From: Hyphomicrobiales bacterium
GTDB lineage: Bacteria > Pseudomonadota > Alphaproteobacteria > Rhizobiales > Rhizobiaceae
Length of the DNA: 64,000 nucleotides
NCBI GenBank assembly: GCA_900472675.1
Contig: UCJA01000012.1
Span: 49,357 to 113,356 of the forward strand
Reading direction: 5' to 3'
Part shown: positions 48,456 through 55,808 of the stretch, piece by piece
Layout of the letters: each line of letters opens with the position of its first letter
How positions within the stretch are numbered: position 1 is the first letter of the stretch
Program-made: the position numbers and the translations under genes
Notes under the pieces: generated by a model
What the model was told of the DNA's origin: nothing
The model's input: only the letters and a program-made list of their open reading frames with translations
Databases searched by the model: none

Positions 48456-48986
48456 TTACCAGTGGTCGGATTTCGCCGCGTCGCCGGCGAGTTCCCCCAG
48501 CCGGCGCAGGGTGGCGGCGGTGACGCCGTCGGGCAGCGCATCGAGCGCAAAGAAACCACTCTCGGCGATCTCGCGGTCGGGCTTGCGCGGCGTCGTCTGG
48601 GTCACCGTCACCCGGTAAAACAGCACGTGATCGCGCGGGCTTGCCCCGCGGTTGAAGTAGACGTGAACCAACTCGGGCGCCTCGATCATTTCGAGGTTGC
48701 CCTCCTCCTGCAACTCCTTCGCCAGCGCCTGCAGCGCCGTCTCGCCCCGTTCCATGCCGCCGCCGGGTATGTACCAGCCAGGAACATAGGTGTGGCGCAC
48801 CAGGAAGACGCGTCCGGCCTCGTCGAAACAGGCGGCCCGCACGCCCATGGTCATGCCCCGCGTGAGGATGAACATGCGGTGCAGCAGCCACACGACAACC
48901 CGGGTCCGCAGGCCGGAAATCTCGGCAATCCCGTCGCTACGCATGGCGCGATAGACCGGATGGAGAAAATCGATAACGATTTTCAT
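48456..48986 (-). CDS. NUDIX hydrolase with an altered NUDIX box
   Basis: A 176-residue NUDIX protein with an N-terminal hydrophobic/basic extension (VVVWLLHRMFILTRGMTMGVRAACFDE). The box reads GGGMERGETALQALAKELQEEGN with KE in place of RE and EEGNL in place of EExGU, so the last conserved Gly is shifted or lost; the metal-binding Glu cluster remains. Related rhizobial proteins show the same ending as I recall, so it is probably active. The start has GAGG abutting the ATG, so initiation may be weak. It diverges from the phosphoesterase gene with a 22-base gap. Confidence 0.85.
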   Translation of the reverse strand: MKIVIDFLHPVYRAMRSDGIAEISGLRTRVVVWLLHRMFILTRGMTMGVRAACFDEAGRVFLVRHTYVPGWYIPGGGMERGETALQALAKELQEEGNLEMIEAPELVHVYFNRGASPRDHVLFYRVTVTQTTPRKPDREIAESGFFALDALPDGVTAATLRRLGELAGDAAKSDHW

Positions 48987-49008
48987 CCTCGTGCGTTATG
49001 TCTGCGAC

Positions 49009-49965
49009 ATGTATAAATTCGCGCATATTTCCGACATCCATCTGGGGCCGCTACCGCAACTCACCTTGCGCGAGCTGTTTTCGAAACGAATCACCGGCTT
49101 TGTGAACTGGCACCGCAACCGCCGCAAACACCTCTTCGTGAACACGCTCGACCTGATCCTGAGCGATCTGAAGGCGCGGCAGCCGGACCAATTGATGATC
49201 ACCGGCGACCTTGTCAACCTTGCGACCAAGATCGAAACGCGGCTTGCGGGCGAATGGCTGCGCACCATCGGCGATCCTCAGGATACCACGGTCGTGCCCG
49301 GCAACCACGACGCTTATGTGCCCGGCGCCCACGACAAGTCCGTTAACGAATGGTACCCCTTCATCAAGTCCGACGATGATCCGGCCGAATGGCCAGAAGA
49401 TGATCATATCTTCCCGACGATCCGGCGCCGCGGCCCGATCGCCATCATCGGATGCTCTACCTCCAACGCCACCCTGCCCTTTTCCGCCTCCGGCTACTTC
49501 GGCTCTCGCCAGGCCCGCGAAACGGTGAACCTGCTGAAACAGGCGGGCGAAGAAGGCCTGTTCCGGGTCGTGATGATCCATCACCCGCCGATCCATGGTG
49601 CCGCTGCATCCCACAAGCGCATGCTCGGCATCCGCCGGTTTGGAGCCGCCATTTCGACCGGCGGCGCCGAACTCGTCCTGCACGGGCACACTCATTTGAA
49701 CACGCTCTACTGGCTGAAGGGCCGCGAAAAGCAGGTTCCGGTGGTCGGCATCGCGTCCGCCTCGCAAGGCCCCGGCGGCCACAAGCCGCGTGCCGCCTAT
49801 AACCTCTTCACCCTGACCGGCGAACCCGGCAACTGGAGCCTGCTGCGCGAACGCTATGGCCTGACCGAAACGGGCGATGGCGTGGCGCTGGACGACAGCC
49901 GGGTCTTCTATGGCGCCATGCCGGATCAGAAGCTCTCCGTGCCGGAGATGGCGAGATTGTTGTAG
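49009..49965 (+). CDS. Metallophosphoesterase
   Basis: A 318-residue calcineurin-like phosphoesterase. All metal-site motifs are present: FAHISDIHLG, ITGDLVN, VPGNHD, HHPP and HGHTHLN. It has no signal peptide. ATG 49009 fits the family start; GTG 48991 is in frame 6 codons earlier. The substrate is unknown; cyclic-nucleotide or UDP-diacylglucosamine type activities occur in this superfamily. It diverges from the NUDIX gene with almost no spacing, so the promoters must overlap the coding ends. Confidence 0.92.
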   Translation: MYKFAHISDIHLGPLPQLTLRELFSKRITGFVNWHRNRRKHLFVNTLDLILSDLKARQPDQLMITGDLVNLATKIETRLAGEWLRTIGDPQDTTVVPGNHDAYVPGAHDKSVNEWYPFIKSDDDPAEWPEDDHIFPTIRRRGPIAIIGCSTSNATLPFSASGYFGSRQARETVNLLKQAGEEGLFRVVMIHHPPIHGAAASHKRMLGIRRFGAAISTGGAELVLHGHTHLNTLYWLKGREKQVPVVGIASASQGPGGHKPRAAYNLFTLTGEPGNWSLLRERYGLTETGDGVALDDSRVFYGAMPDQKLSVPEMARLL

Positions 49966-49971
49966 AATTTT

Positions 49972-50047
49972 ACCGGGCAGCTGTTGCGAAATCGACACAT
50001 TCGATTCATAGCTAGGGGACTTCCTTATTCGCAACAGACTGCCGGGT
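49972..50047. repeat. Large imperfect inverted repeat before the ECF sigma gene
   Basis: The left arm ACCGGGCAGCTGTTGCGAA (49972-49990) matches the complement of the right arm (50028-50047) with one mismatch and one extra base, including a perfect 10-base core CTGTTGCGAA/TTCGCAACAG. A second hairpin, ATCGA/TCGAT with a 5-base loop (49991-50005), is nested inside. It begins 6 bases after the phosphoesterase stop and ends 17 bases before the sigma ATG. It could be a terminator without T-run, a folded leader or a mobile palindrome remnant. Confidence 0.65.
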
Positions 50048-50064
50048 AGAGCTGCTTTCAGCCG

Positions 50065-50544
50065 ATGAGCCAACCGAACGCCATAACCGATATCCGCCGC
50101 GACCTGGTGGCCCTTTTGCCGAGACTGCGGGGTTTCGCACTCACGCTGGCCGCTTCGGCGCCGGAGGCAGATGCACTGGTCCGCGATGTCTGCGCCAAGG
50201 CCATTCAGAAGAGCCACCACTGGAAGGGCGAAGGCCGCATCGAAAGCTGGCTGTTCAGCATGATGCGCAGCACCTCGGTCGAGACCCGCAAGAAGCGCCG
50301 GGCAGAAACGACCGTCGATGTGAGGAAGTCCGCGCCCTCCGAACACGCGCTGAACGCCAGCCCCCTGTCCAGCCTGCCTGATGGCCTGGCCAGCGCCTTT
50401 CTGCTGGGGGACGTCGAAGGCTTCAGCTACAAGGAGGCAGCAGCCATCCTCGGCATCTCCAGCGACGTCTTTGCCAAGCGGCTTTGCGCCGCCCGCCTCA
50501 GGCTTGCCAGCCTGGGTATGGACACCGCCGAACGGAGGGCATGA
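50065..50544 (+). CDS. ECF-type RNA polymerase sigma factor
   Basis: A 159-residue extracytoplasmic-function sigma factor with region 2 (FALTLAASAPEADALVRDVCAKAI, then GRIESWLFSMMRS) and region 4 (DVEGFSYKEAAAILGISSDVFAKRLCAARLRL). Region 2 keeps the sigma-typical WLF segment but is short on the usual acidic motif, so it may have narrow promoter specificity. It overlaps the anti-sigma gene by 4 bases (ATGA), the classic coupling. The environment signal is unknown. No autoregulatory -35/-10 pair was evident in the short leader, which is occupied by an inverted repeat. Confidence 0.9.
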   Translation: MSQPNAITDIRRDLVALLPRLRGFALTLAASAPEADALVRDVCAKAIQKSHHWKGEGRIESWLFSMMRSTSVETRKKRRAETTVDVRKSAPSEHALNASPLSSLPDGLASAFLLGDVEGFSYKEAAAILGISSDVFAKRLCAARLRLASLGMDTAERRA

Positions 50545-51386
50545 GCATGCCGACGAGCCAGCCCTCGCCGCTCCAGCAGCGCCTTTCCGCCTATGCCGAC
50601 GGCGAGATCGTCGATCAGGAGCGCCACGACCTCGAGGCTCTGTTGGTCAATGATCCGCAGGCGCGCACCCAGCAGGACCAGCTGAAGCGGGGTGCCGATG
50701 TCGGTCGCCGTATCTTCGACGACTTGCTGAAGGAACCGGTGCCGCTCGAACTCGTGCGCACGATCAAGAACGCGCCCCTTCCACGTCGCGCCGTGCGCCT
50801 GCCGCAGGCGCCGCGCCCGCCTTTGTCCTTCCACCCGAGCGGCCCGCAGACGCTCGCCGCCTGCCTGATCTTCTTCGCGCTCGGCGGTGGCCTCGGCTAC
50901 ATGTTCGCCACCAATCCGGCCGGCCAGACGCTCGCCAGCCTGTCGGCCCCGCCCGCCGAAAAGCGCGACTGGCTGGACGACGTGATCGCCGACTACCGCC
51001 TGTTTGGACGCCAGCCGCGCCACATGGCCGAGATCGGCCCGGACGGCAAGGCCGACATCCTCGAATGGCTGACCACCAACACCGGCATCGGCTTCCGCAT
51101 CCCGGATCTTGCCCAGAGCGGCCTTACCTTTGCCGGTGCCCGCCTCGTGACCGCGCAGGGCCATCCGCTCGGCCTCCTCTTCTACAAGCGCAGCGACGGT
51201 GACAGCGATGTCGTGGCCATCGCCTTTGGAAGCAGCAGCCCGGACTTCGGAAAGCCCATGGAAGACATCCGCAGCGATACCGCCGTGGTCTCCTGGTCAA
51301 CCGCACTTGCCACCTATGTGGTGGTCGGCCCCTCCTCCGCAGCCGACCTCGACGACATCGCCGCCAAAGCCGCCGGGCTCCTCTAG
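50541..51386 (+). CDS. Anti-sigma factor with one membrane segment
   Basis: A 281-residue inner-membrane protein, partner of the ECF factor just upstream. The cytoplasmic N-terminus (LSAYADGEIVDQERHDLEALL) has the helical anti-sigma domain but no HxxxCxxC zinc motif. One membrane segment lies near 107-126 (TLAACLIFFALGGGLGYMF), followed by a periplasmic domain of about 150 residues. ATG 50541 overlaps the sigma stop; GGAGGG lies before it. A clear terminator follows, so the pair is one transcript. Confidence 0.9.
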   Translation: MSMPTSQPSPLQQRLSAYADGEIVDQERHDLEALLVNDPQARTQQDQLKRGADVGRRIFDDLLKEPVPLELVRTIKNAPLPRRAVRLPQAPRPPLSFHPSGPQTLAACLIFFALGGGLGYMFATNPAGQTLASLSAPPAEKRDWLDDVIADYRLFGRQPRHMAEIGPDGKADILEWLTTNTGIGFRIPDLAQSGLTFAGARLVTAQGHPLGLLFYKRSDGDSDVVAIAFGSSSPDFGKPMEDIRSDTAVVSWSTALATYVVVGPSSAADLDDIAAKAAGLL

Positions 51387-51401
51387 AACCACGGAACGCA
51401 A

Positions 51402-51429
51402 AAGGCCGGCGGATACATCCACCGGCCTT
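51402..51429. terminator. Terminator between the anti-sigma gene and leuA
   Basis: AAGGCCGG pairs with CCGGCCTT, extended inward by GGA/TCC, with a 4-base loop. It lies between convergent genes and is symmetrical enough to act both ways. Confidence 0.8.
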
Positions 51430-51451
51430 ATTGTCATCTCAGTCTAAACCC

Positions 51452-53161
51452 TCAGCCCCTGGTCTGCAGCACCCGGTTGGCGGCCGAAACAATGGCTTCC
51501 AGCGAAGCCGCGACGATGTTGGTGTTGATCCCCGCGCCGAACAGCTTTCCGCCCGGATACTCCATCTCCACATAGGCAATGGCAGAGGCGTTGGAGCCGT
51601 GCTGCAGCGAGTGTTCGGAATAATCCGCCACAGACAGGTCGACGCCGAGATAGGTCGACAGCGCGTTGATGAAGCCGTCGATCGGCCCCGTACCCTTGCC
51701 CTCGATGCGCTTGATCTCGCCCCCGTCGGTAATCTCCGCGGCAACGACCCGCACGCCCTTGTGGTCGGTGCCGGCCGGATAGCTATGGTGGTCGACGAAC
51801 TTCAGCCGCGCCTCGGGCTGCTCCACGTAGCGCTCGATGAAATGCTCGTAGATGCGCTTCGATGGGAGCTCGATGCCCTCCTCGTCCGTGATCCGCTGGA
51901 TCTCCTCGCGATATTCCACCTGCAGGGCGCGCGGCAGGTTCAGCCCGTAATCCTGGTTCAGCACATAGGCGATGCCGCCCTTGCCGGACTGCGAGTTGAT
52001 GCGGATGATCGCCTCGTAGGAACGCCCCACGTCGCGCGGGTCGATCGGCAGGTAAGGCACTTCCCAGGCCGGATGGTTGGCGACCTTGATCGCCTTCATC
52101 CCCTTGTTGATCGCATCCTGGTGCGAGCCGGAAAAGGCCGTGTAGACCAGTTCGCCGACGTAAGGGTGGCGCTCCGGGATCGTCATCTCGTTGGAATATT
52201 CGTAGACATCCTTGATCCGCTCGATGTTGGAGCAGTCCAGCTTCGGGTCCACCCCTTGCGTGTACATGTTGAGCGCCATCGTCACCACGTCCACATTGCC
52301 GGTGCGCTCGCCATTGCCGAACAGCGTGCCCTCGACGCGATCGGCACCCGCCATCAGGCCGAGTTCGGTCGCCGCAATGCCGGTGCCGCGGTCATTGTGC
52401 GGATGCAGCGAAATGATCAGGTTCTCGCGGTTGTCGAGGTTGCGGCACATCCATTCGATCTGGTCGGCATAGATGTTGGGCGTCGCCATCTCGACGGTCG
52501 AGGGCAGGTTGATAATCAGCTTGTTGTCGGGCGTCGGCTGCATTTCGGCGATCACCGCATTGCAGATCTCCAGCGCCACCTCCAGCTCCGTGCCGGTAAA
52601 GCTTTCCGGCGAGTATTCGAAGCGGTAGCCGCCACCGGCCTTGGCGGCCATGTCGGAGATCATCTTTGCCGCATCCACGGCGATCTGCTTGATGCCGGCG
52701 ACATCCTTGCCGAACACCACGCGGCGCTGCAGCTCCGACGTGGAATTGTAGAAGTGGATGATCGGCCGGTGTGCGCCCTCCAGCGCCTCGAAGGTCCGCG
52801 TGATGAGCTCGGGGCGGCACTGCACCAGCACCTGCAGCGACACGTCTTCCGGCACGCCGCCCTGTTCGACGCACCAGCGGGCAAAGTCGAAATCGGTCTG
52901 CGAGGCGGACGGGAAGCCGATCTCGATCTCCTTGAAACCCATCTCGAGCAGCAGCTTGAACATGCGGGCCTTGCGGTCATGCCCCATCGGGTTAACCAGC
53001 GACTGGTTGCCGTCGCGCAGGTCGACCGAGCACCAGATCGGCGCCGTGTCGATGACCTTCGAGGGCCACGTCCGGTCGGGAATATTGATGGCCGGGTAAG
53101 GCCGGTATTTCACAGCTGCATCGGGCATGCCGGATCGGGTGGATGTGCTCTTGGCGTCCAT
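51452..53161 (-). CDS. leuA: 2-isopropylmalate synthase
   Basis: First enzyme of leucine synthesis: condenses acetyl-CoA with 2-ketoisovalerate. A 569-residue long-form (fungal-type) LeuA with the catalytic DLRDGNQSL motif, IGFPSASQTDFD, HPHNDRGTG and GNGERTGNVD, and a C-terminal LeuA dimer (leucine-feedback) domain ending in GAGINTNIVAASLEAIVSAANRVLQ. The start is ATG 53161 rather than GTG 53188; AAGAAGAGA precedes it. A Leu-rich leader peptide with pairing segments lies upstream, so transcription attenuation by leucyl-tRNA supply is likely. Confidence 0.97.
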   Translation of the reverse strand: MDAKSTSTRSGMPDAAVKYRPYPAINIPDRTWPSKVIDTAPIWCSVDLRDGNQSLVNPMGHDRKARMFKLLLEMGFKEIEIGFPSASQTDFDFARWCVEQGGVPEDVSLQVLVQCRPELITRTFEALEGAHRPIIHFYNSTSELQRRVVFGKDVAGIKQIAVDAAKMISDMAAKAGGGYRFEYSPESFTGTELEVALEICNAVIAEMQPTPDNKLIINLPSTVEMATPNIYADQIEWMCRNLDNRENLIISLHPHNDRGTGIAATELGLMAGADRVEGTLFGNGERTGNVDVVTMALNMYTQGVDPKLDCSNIERIKDVYEYSNEMTIPERHPYVGELVYTAFSGSHQDAINKGMKAIKVANHPAWEVPYLPIDPRDVGRSYEAIIRINSQSGKGGIAYVLNQDYGLNLPRALQVEYREEIQRITDEEGIELPSKRIYEHFIERYVEQPEARLKFVDHHSYPAGTDHKGVRVVAAEITDGGEIKRIEGKGTGPIDGFINALSTYLGVDLSVADYSEHSLQHGSNASAIAYVEMEYPGGKLFGAGINTNIVAASLEAIVSAANRVLQTRG

Positions 53162-53188
53162 GGCTATTCGTCTCTTCTTAAGCTTCAC

Positions 53189-53228
53189 GCATCGCTCAGT
53201 GCCTCTTGGGGCACACCGTTTGCGATGC
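53189..53228 (-). promoter_or_regulatory. Hairpin just before leuA, part of the attenuator
   Basis: On the minus strand GCATCGC (53228-53222) pairs with GCGATGC (53195-53189), and inside it GTGCC pairs with GGCAC (53214-53210 with 53203-53199). It ends 28 bases before the leuA start. It may be the terminator-like or initiation-controlling fold. Confidence 0.5.
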
Positions 53229-53273
53229 GGACCTGTCGCGGTCTGTTGTCTTTAGAAAATGGGGTGATGATGC

Positions 53274-53321
53274 GAGGAGCTCTTGACGCCGGACGGGCTT
53301 GTCGGCCGCCGGGCGCTCCTC
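53274..53321 (-). promoter_or_regulatory. Alternative pairing segments of the leuA attenuator
   Basis: GAGGAGC (53321-53315, overlapping the leader stop codon) can pair with GCTCCTC (53280-53274), enclosing a smaller GCCGAC/GTCCGGC hairpin. GAGGAGCG can also pair with CGCTTCTT in the leader's Leu-Leu codons, with two G-U pairs. Two exclusive pairings around the control codons are what attenuation needs. The following sequence has only a short T-run (ATTTTC). Confidence 0.55.
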
Positions 53322-53424
53322 AACGGACCCGGCAACCGCGCGTAAGGTCGAGGCTAAGAAGCGAGAGAGGCGCAATAACCGACGCCCCGGCCGCGATGCG
53401 GTCGGTCGGCTGACGGTGGGACAT
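53320..53424 (-). CDS. leuL: Leu-rich leader peptide of leuA
   Basis: A 34-residue ORF with the stretch PLSLLSLDL: five Leu codons (CTC, CTT, CTT, CTC, CTT) within eight codons, close to its end. Two more ATGs in frame (53439 and 53445) could lengthen it slightly. It ends 158 bases before the leuA ATG on the same strand, and the stop codon overlaps a segment able to form alternative hairpins. Leu-rich leader peptides control leu genes by attenuation in many proteobacteria: stalling at Leu codons when charged tRNA-Leu is scarce lets transcription continue. The reading frame and codon run are seen directly; the mechanism is inferred. Confidence 0.8.
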   Translation of the reverse strand: MSHRQPTDRIAAGASVIAPLSLLSLDLTRGCRVR

Positions 53425-53593
53425 GATTGCGCCTGTCATGATCATGGGAGAATCTATAGCCGCAGATAGGCTCTGCCGCAAGCCTCCCACCACAGCTCAT
53501 CACGGGCAGTTAAAGTACAAAATTCTTCACCAATACCGCTTTACATGGATAGGCTGCATCATTAAGGTTTATGCAACCTAAAAGAGAACGACG

Positions 53594-53902
53594 ATGACAA
53601 CCTTCTATGGCTTCCTGGAAACCGGTCTCATCCTGATCCTGCTTGGTATGGCAGCCGCGACGGCACGTCAGCTGGCCAGGTCGGTCAAGCTGTCGGAGCT
53701 GCTGTCAAAGACGAAGGGCGGCAAGGCGGACCCGGAGCGGGTCATGCTGCTGTTTGCGACCGTGGTCGGTGCCTTGGCCTATCTCTCCTACGGGCTGCAT
53801 GAGGGGCTCGCGCAGGGAAAGCTTCCGGACATTCCGGAGGAATTCCTGGCTGCAATGGGCAGCGGCAATATTCTGTATCTGTCGGGGAAAATATTTCGGT
53901 AA
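53594..53902 (+). CDS. Small membrane protein of unknown function, first of a related pair
   Basis: A 102-residue protein with membrane segments at about 7-24 and 50-68 and a weak third near the end. The second half (PERVMLLFATVVGALAYLSYGL, then LPDIPEEFLAAMGSGNILYLSGK) has the same plan as the next protein: a segment, a Pro-Asp-Ile-Pro loop, and a Gly-rich segment ending in a Tyr-Leu-x-Gly-Lys motif. I know no function. AAAGAGA precedes the ATG. It is 12 bases from the next gene. Confidence 0.75.
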   Translation: MTTFYGFLETGLILILLGMAAATARQLARSVKLSELLSKTKGGKADPERVMLLFATVVGALAYLSYGLHEGLAQGKLPDIPEEFLAAMGSGNILYLSGKIFR

Positions 53903-53914
53903 GGGGGAAAGCCA

Positions 53915-54421
53915 ATGGCCTGGAGTGAAGTGATCTCTTTGCTGACGGCGGCCAGCATCGCCGCCATCATCGCCGCTCTGGCCACGACGGTCGTGGCTTC
54001 AATATGGACGGGCAAGATCGATCTTGCCTACCTCCTCAGCGAAGCCGCGTCCGGGCCGAACGAACTGCCTAAAGCCAGTCTCAGCCGCTTCCAGGCGCTG
54101 GTCTTCACCTTTGTGATCGCCGGCCTCTATATGATCCTCTGCCTGAAAGAACAAAAACTGCTTGAAATTACTCAGGGCCCGCTCATCCTGCTCGGCATCA
54201 CCAGCGCCACCTATCTGGGCGGCAAGGCGATCAGCGCCCAGAAGGATGAGGCGGAAAAGCAAGCGCCACCGCCAAAGCCTGACGATCCCGCAACGGCTGC
54301 AAAGGCGGCCGCCTACGATGCGACCAGCGCCGCGGCGCAAGCCTCAGATCAGGCAGCCGCTGCCAAGGCCGCCGCAGAACAGGCCCAGCAAGCCGCTGCC
54401 GCGCAAAACCCTGGCCCGTAA
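53915..54421 (+). CDS. Membrane protein with Ala-rich tail, second of a related pair
   Basis: A 168-residue protein: a membrane segment at about 8-28, a second at 58-76 (SRFQALVFTFVIAGLYMIL), and a third short one at 88-106 (GPLILLGITSATYLGGK), followed by a ~60-residue Ala/Gln/Lys-rich tail (from about 110) likely to be helical or coiled-coil and soluble. The core SRFQ...LLGIT.ATYLGGK is the same as in the upstream protein's ERV...GNILYLSGK. It is separated from the first gene by 12 bases and convergent with benE. Function unknown. Confidence 0.75.
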   Translation: MAWSEVISLLTAASIAAIIAALATTVVASIWTGKIDLAYLLSEAASGPNELPKASLSRFQALVFTFVIAGLYMILCLKEQKLLEITQGPLILLGITSATYLGGKAISAQKDEAEKQAPPPKPDDPATAAKAAAYDATSAAAQASDQAAAAKAAAEQAQQAAAAQNPGP

Positions 54422-54442
54422 TAGGCACCTCAACCAGTCTGC

Positions 54443-55624
54443 TCAGCCCCGCTTCGCCAAGACTTGGCGCAGCGCCATCATCGCACCGCCGGCCACCAGC
54501 CCCCAGAACGCCCCGGAGATACCGGCAAACGACAGGCCCGAGGCCGTGACCAGAAAGGTGATGGCGGCGGCTTCCCGCGTATCGGGGTCGCGGTAGGCGG
54601 CGAATGCGGCATTGGAGAAGGCGCCGATCAAGCCGAGCCCCGCCACCGCCTGCAACAGGATCGGTGGAGCCAGGGAGACGAAGGCGATGATGCCGCCGGC
54701 CAAAAGTCCCAGCACCATATAGCCCAGCCCGCCGACGATCGCTGCCCAGTAGCGCCGTTCGGGATCCGGATTGGCATCCTCGCTGGCGCACATGGCGGCC
54801 GTGATCGCCGCCATGTTGACCGGCACCCCGCCGAACACGCTGCAGATCATCGACATCACGCCGGTGCCGACAAACAGCACGCCGGGCGGCGGCTCGTAAT
54901 GATGCACCTTGAGGATGGCGATCCCGGGAATGTTCTGCGAGGCCATGGTGACGATGAACAGCGGCACCGCGACCGAGACGACGCCGTGCCAGCTGAACAC
55001 CGGCATGACCAGCGTGAAATCCGGATGCACCGCCGCTTTCAGCTGCGCCATCGCATCCGCCGGCAGCTCCACCCCGAACACCAGCACCAGTACCAGCGCG
55101 CCGAGCGACGCCGGCACGGCCCAGAGCCGCCAGCGCGAGATGACCACGGCCCAGGTGATGACGATCGGCAGCCCGAGCGCCGGATTGAACGCGACCGCTT
55201 TGACGGGCGCAAGGCACAGGCTGAGCAGGATGCCGGCAAGCATTGCGTTGGCAAGCGGCATGGGGATCATCCGGATGGCCCGCCCCAGCGGCCGGAACAG
55301 ACCGCAGAGCGTGATCAGCAACCCGCTCACCAGGAATGCCCCGACAGCCGCCGGAAATCCGCCCTCGATCATACCGATACCGGAAAGCAGCGCGGCACCG
55401 GGCGTCGACCAGGCAATGCTGATCGGCATCCGGAAGAAGGAGGAAAAGCCGATCGCCAGCAGGCCCATGGCCAGTGACAGCGCAAGAAGCGCCGAGGCGA
55501 TCTCCGGCGCCGTCGCGCCCATCGCCTTCAGCCCCTGCATGATCACCGCAAACGAGCTGATGAAACCGACAAAGGCGGTCAGGAGCCCCATCATCAGGGC
55601 CGATACGGAAAATTCCTTGAACAT
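54443..55624 (-). CDS. benE: Benzoate/H+ symporter family protein (BenE)
   Basis: A 393-residue inner-membrane protein of the BenE family, about 11-12 segments. Typical parts are SIAWSTPGAALL, PLANAMLAGILL, VTMASQNIPGIAIL and FGGVPVNMAAITAAMC. ATG 55624 (MFKEFSVSAL) fits the family; ATG 55654 and an open frame to 55726 lie upstream. No benzoate catabolic genes are near, so the real substrate may be another compound. It diverges from a MerR-type regulator across 184 bases that contain a perfect dyad. Confidence 0.9.
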   Translation of the reverse strand: MFKEFSVSALMMGLLTAFVGFISSFAVIMQGLKAMGATAPEIASALLALSLAMGLLAIGFSSFFRMPISIAWSTPGAALLSGIGMIEGGFPAAVGAFLVSGLLITLCGLFRPLGRAIRMIPMPLANAMLAGILLSLCLAPVKAVAFNPALGLPIVITWAVVISRWRLWAVPASLGALVLVLVFGVELPADAMAQLKAAVHPDFTLVMPVFSWHGVVSVAVPLFIVTMASQNIPGIAILKVHHYEPPPGVLFVGTGVMSMICSVFGGVPVNMAAITAAMCASEDANPDPERRYWAAIVGGLGYMVLGLLAGGIIAFVSLAPPILLQAVAGLGLIGAFSNAAFAAYRDPDTREAAAITFLVTASGLSFAGISGAFWGLVAGGAMMALRQVLAKRG

Positions 55625-55763
55625 GCAGCAGATCCATGGCGGCGAAAGGGTCATGGAGCACAAGCCGGACCGTCGAGGCAAGCCGGATAACCGGCGTTTG
55701 CGTACGCCGACGCAGGCCAAGATCATGCCACTTTTGCTGGGCGGCTCTTGACCCGGCCCCTGG

Positions 55764-55788
55764 GACCGCTCCGATAAGCGGAGCGGTC
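55764..55788. promoter_or_regulatory. Perfect 25-bp dyad between benE and the MerR-like gene
   Basis: GACCGCTCCG and its exact complement CGGAGCGGTC, 5 bases apart (ATAAG). It lies 20 bases before the MerR-like start. A TTGACC at 55748-55753 with GATAAG near 55773-55778 could form a long-spaced promoter whose -10 lies inside the dyad, as MerR regulators use. It could also be a simple leader hairpin. Confidence 0.5.
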
Positions 55789-55808
55789 AACAGGCAACGA
55801 GGTGAGTC

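Noticed and set aside
51431..53413. A 660-codon open frame antisense to leuA and its leader
   Set aside because: leuA motifs are complete on the minus strand, and this frame has a shadow composition.
54290..54420. Repetitive GCC/GCA-rich stretch resembling a repeat array
   Set aside because: It is the Ala-rich tail of a coding gene, in frame, and not a separate repeat.
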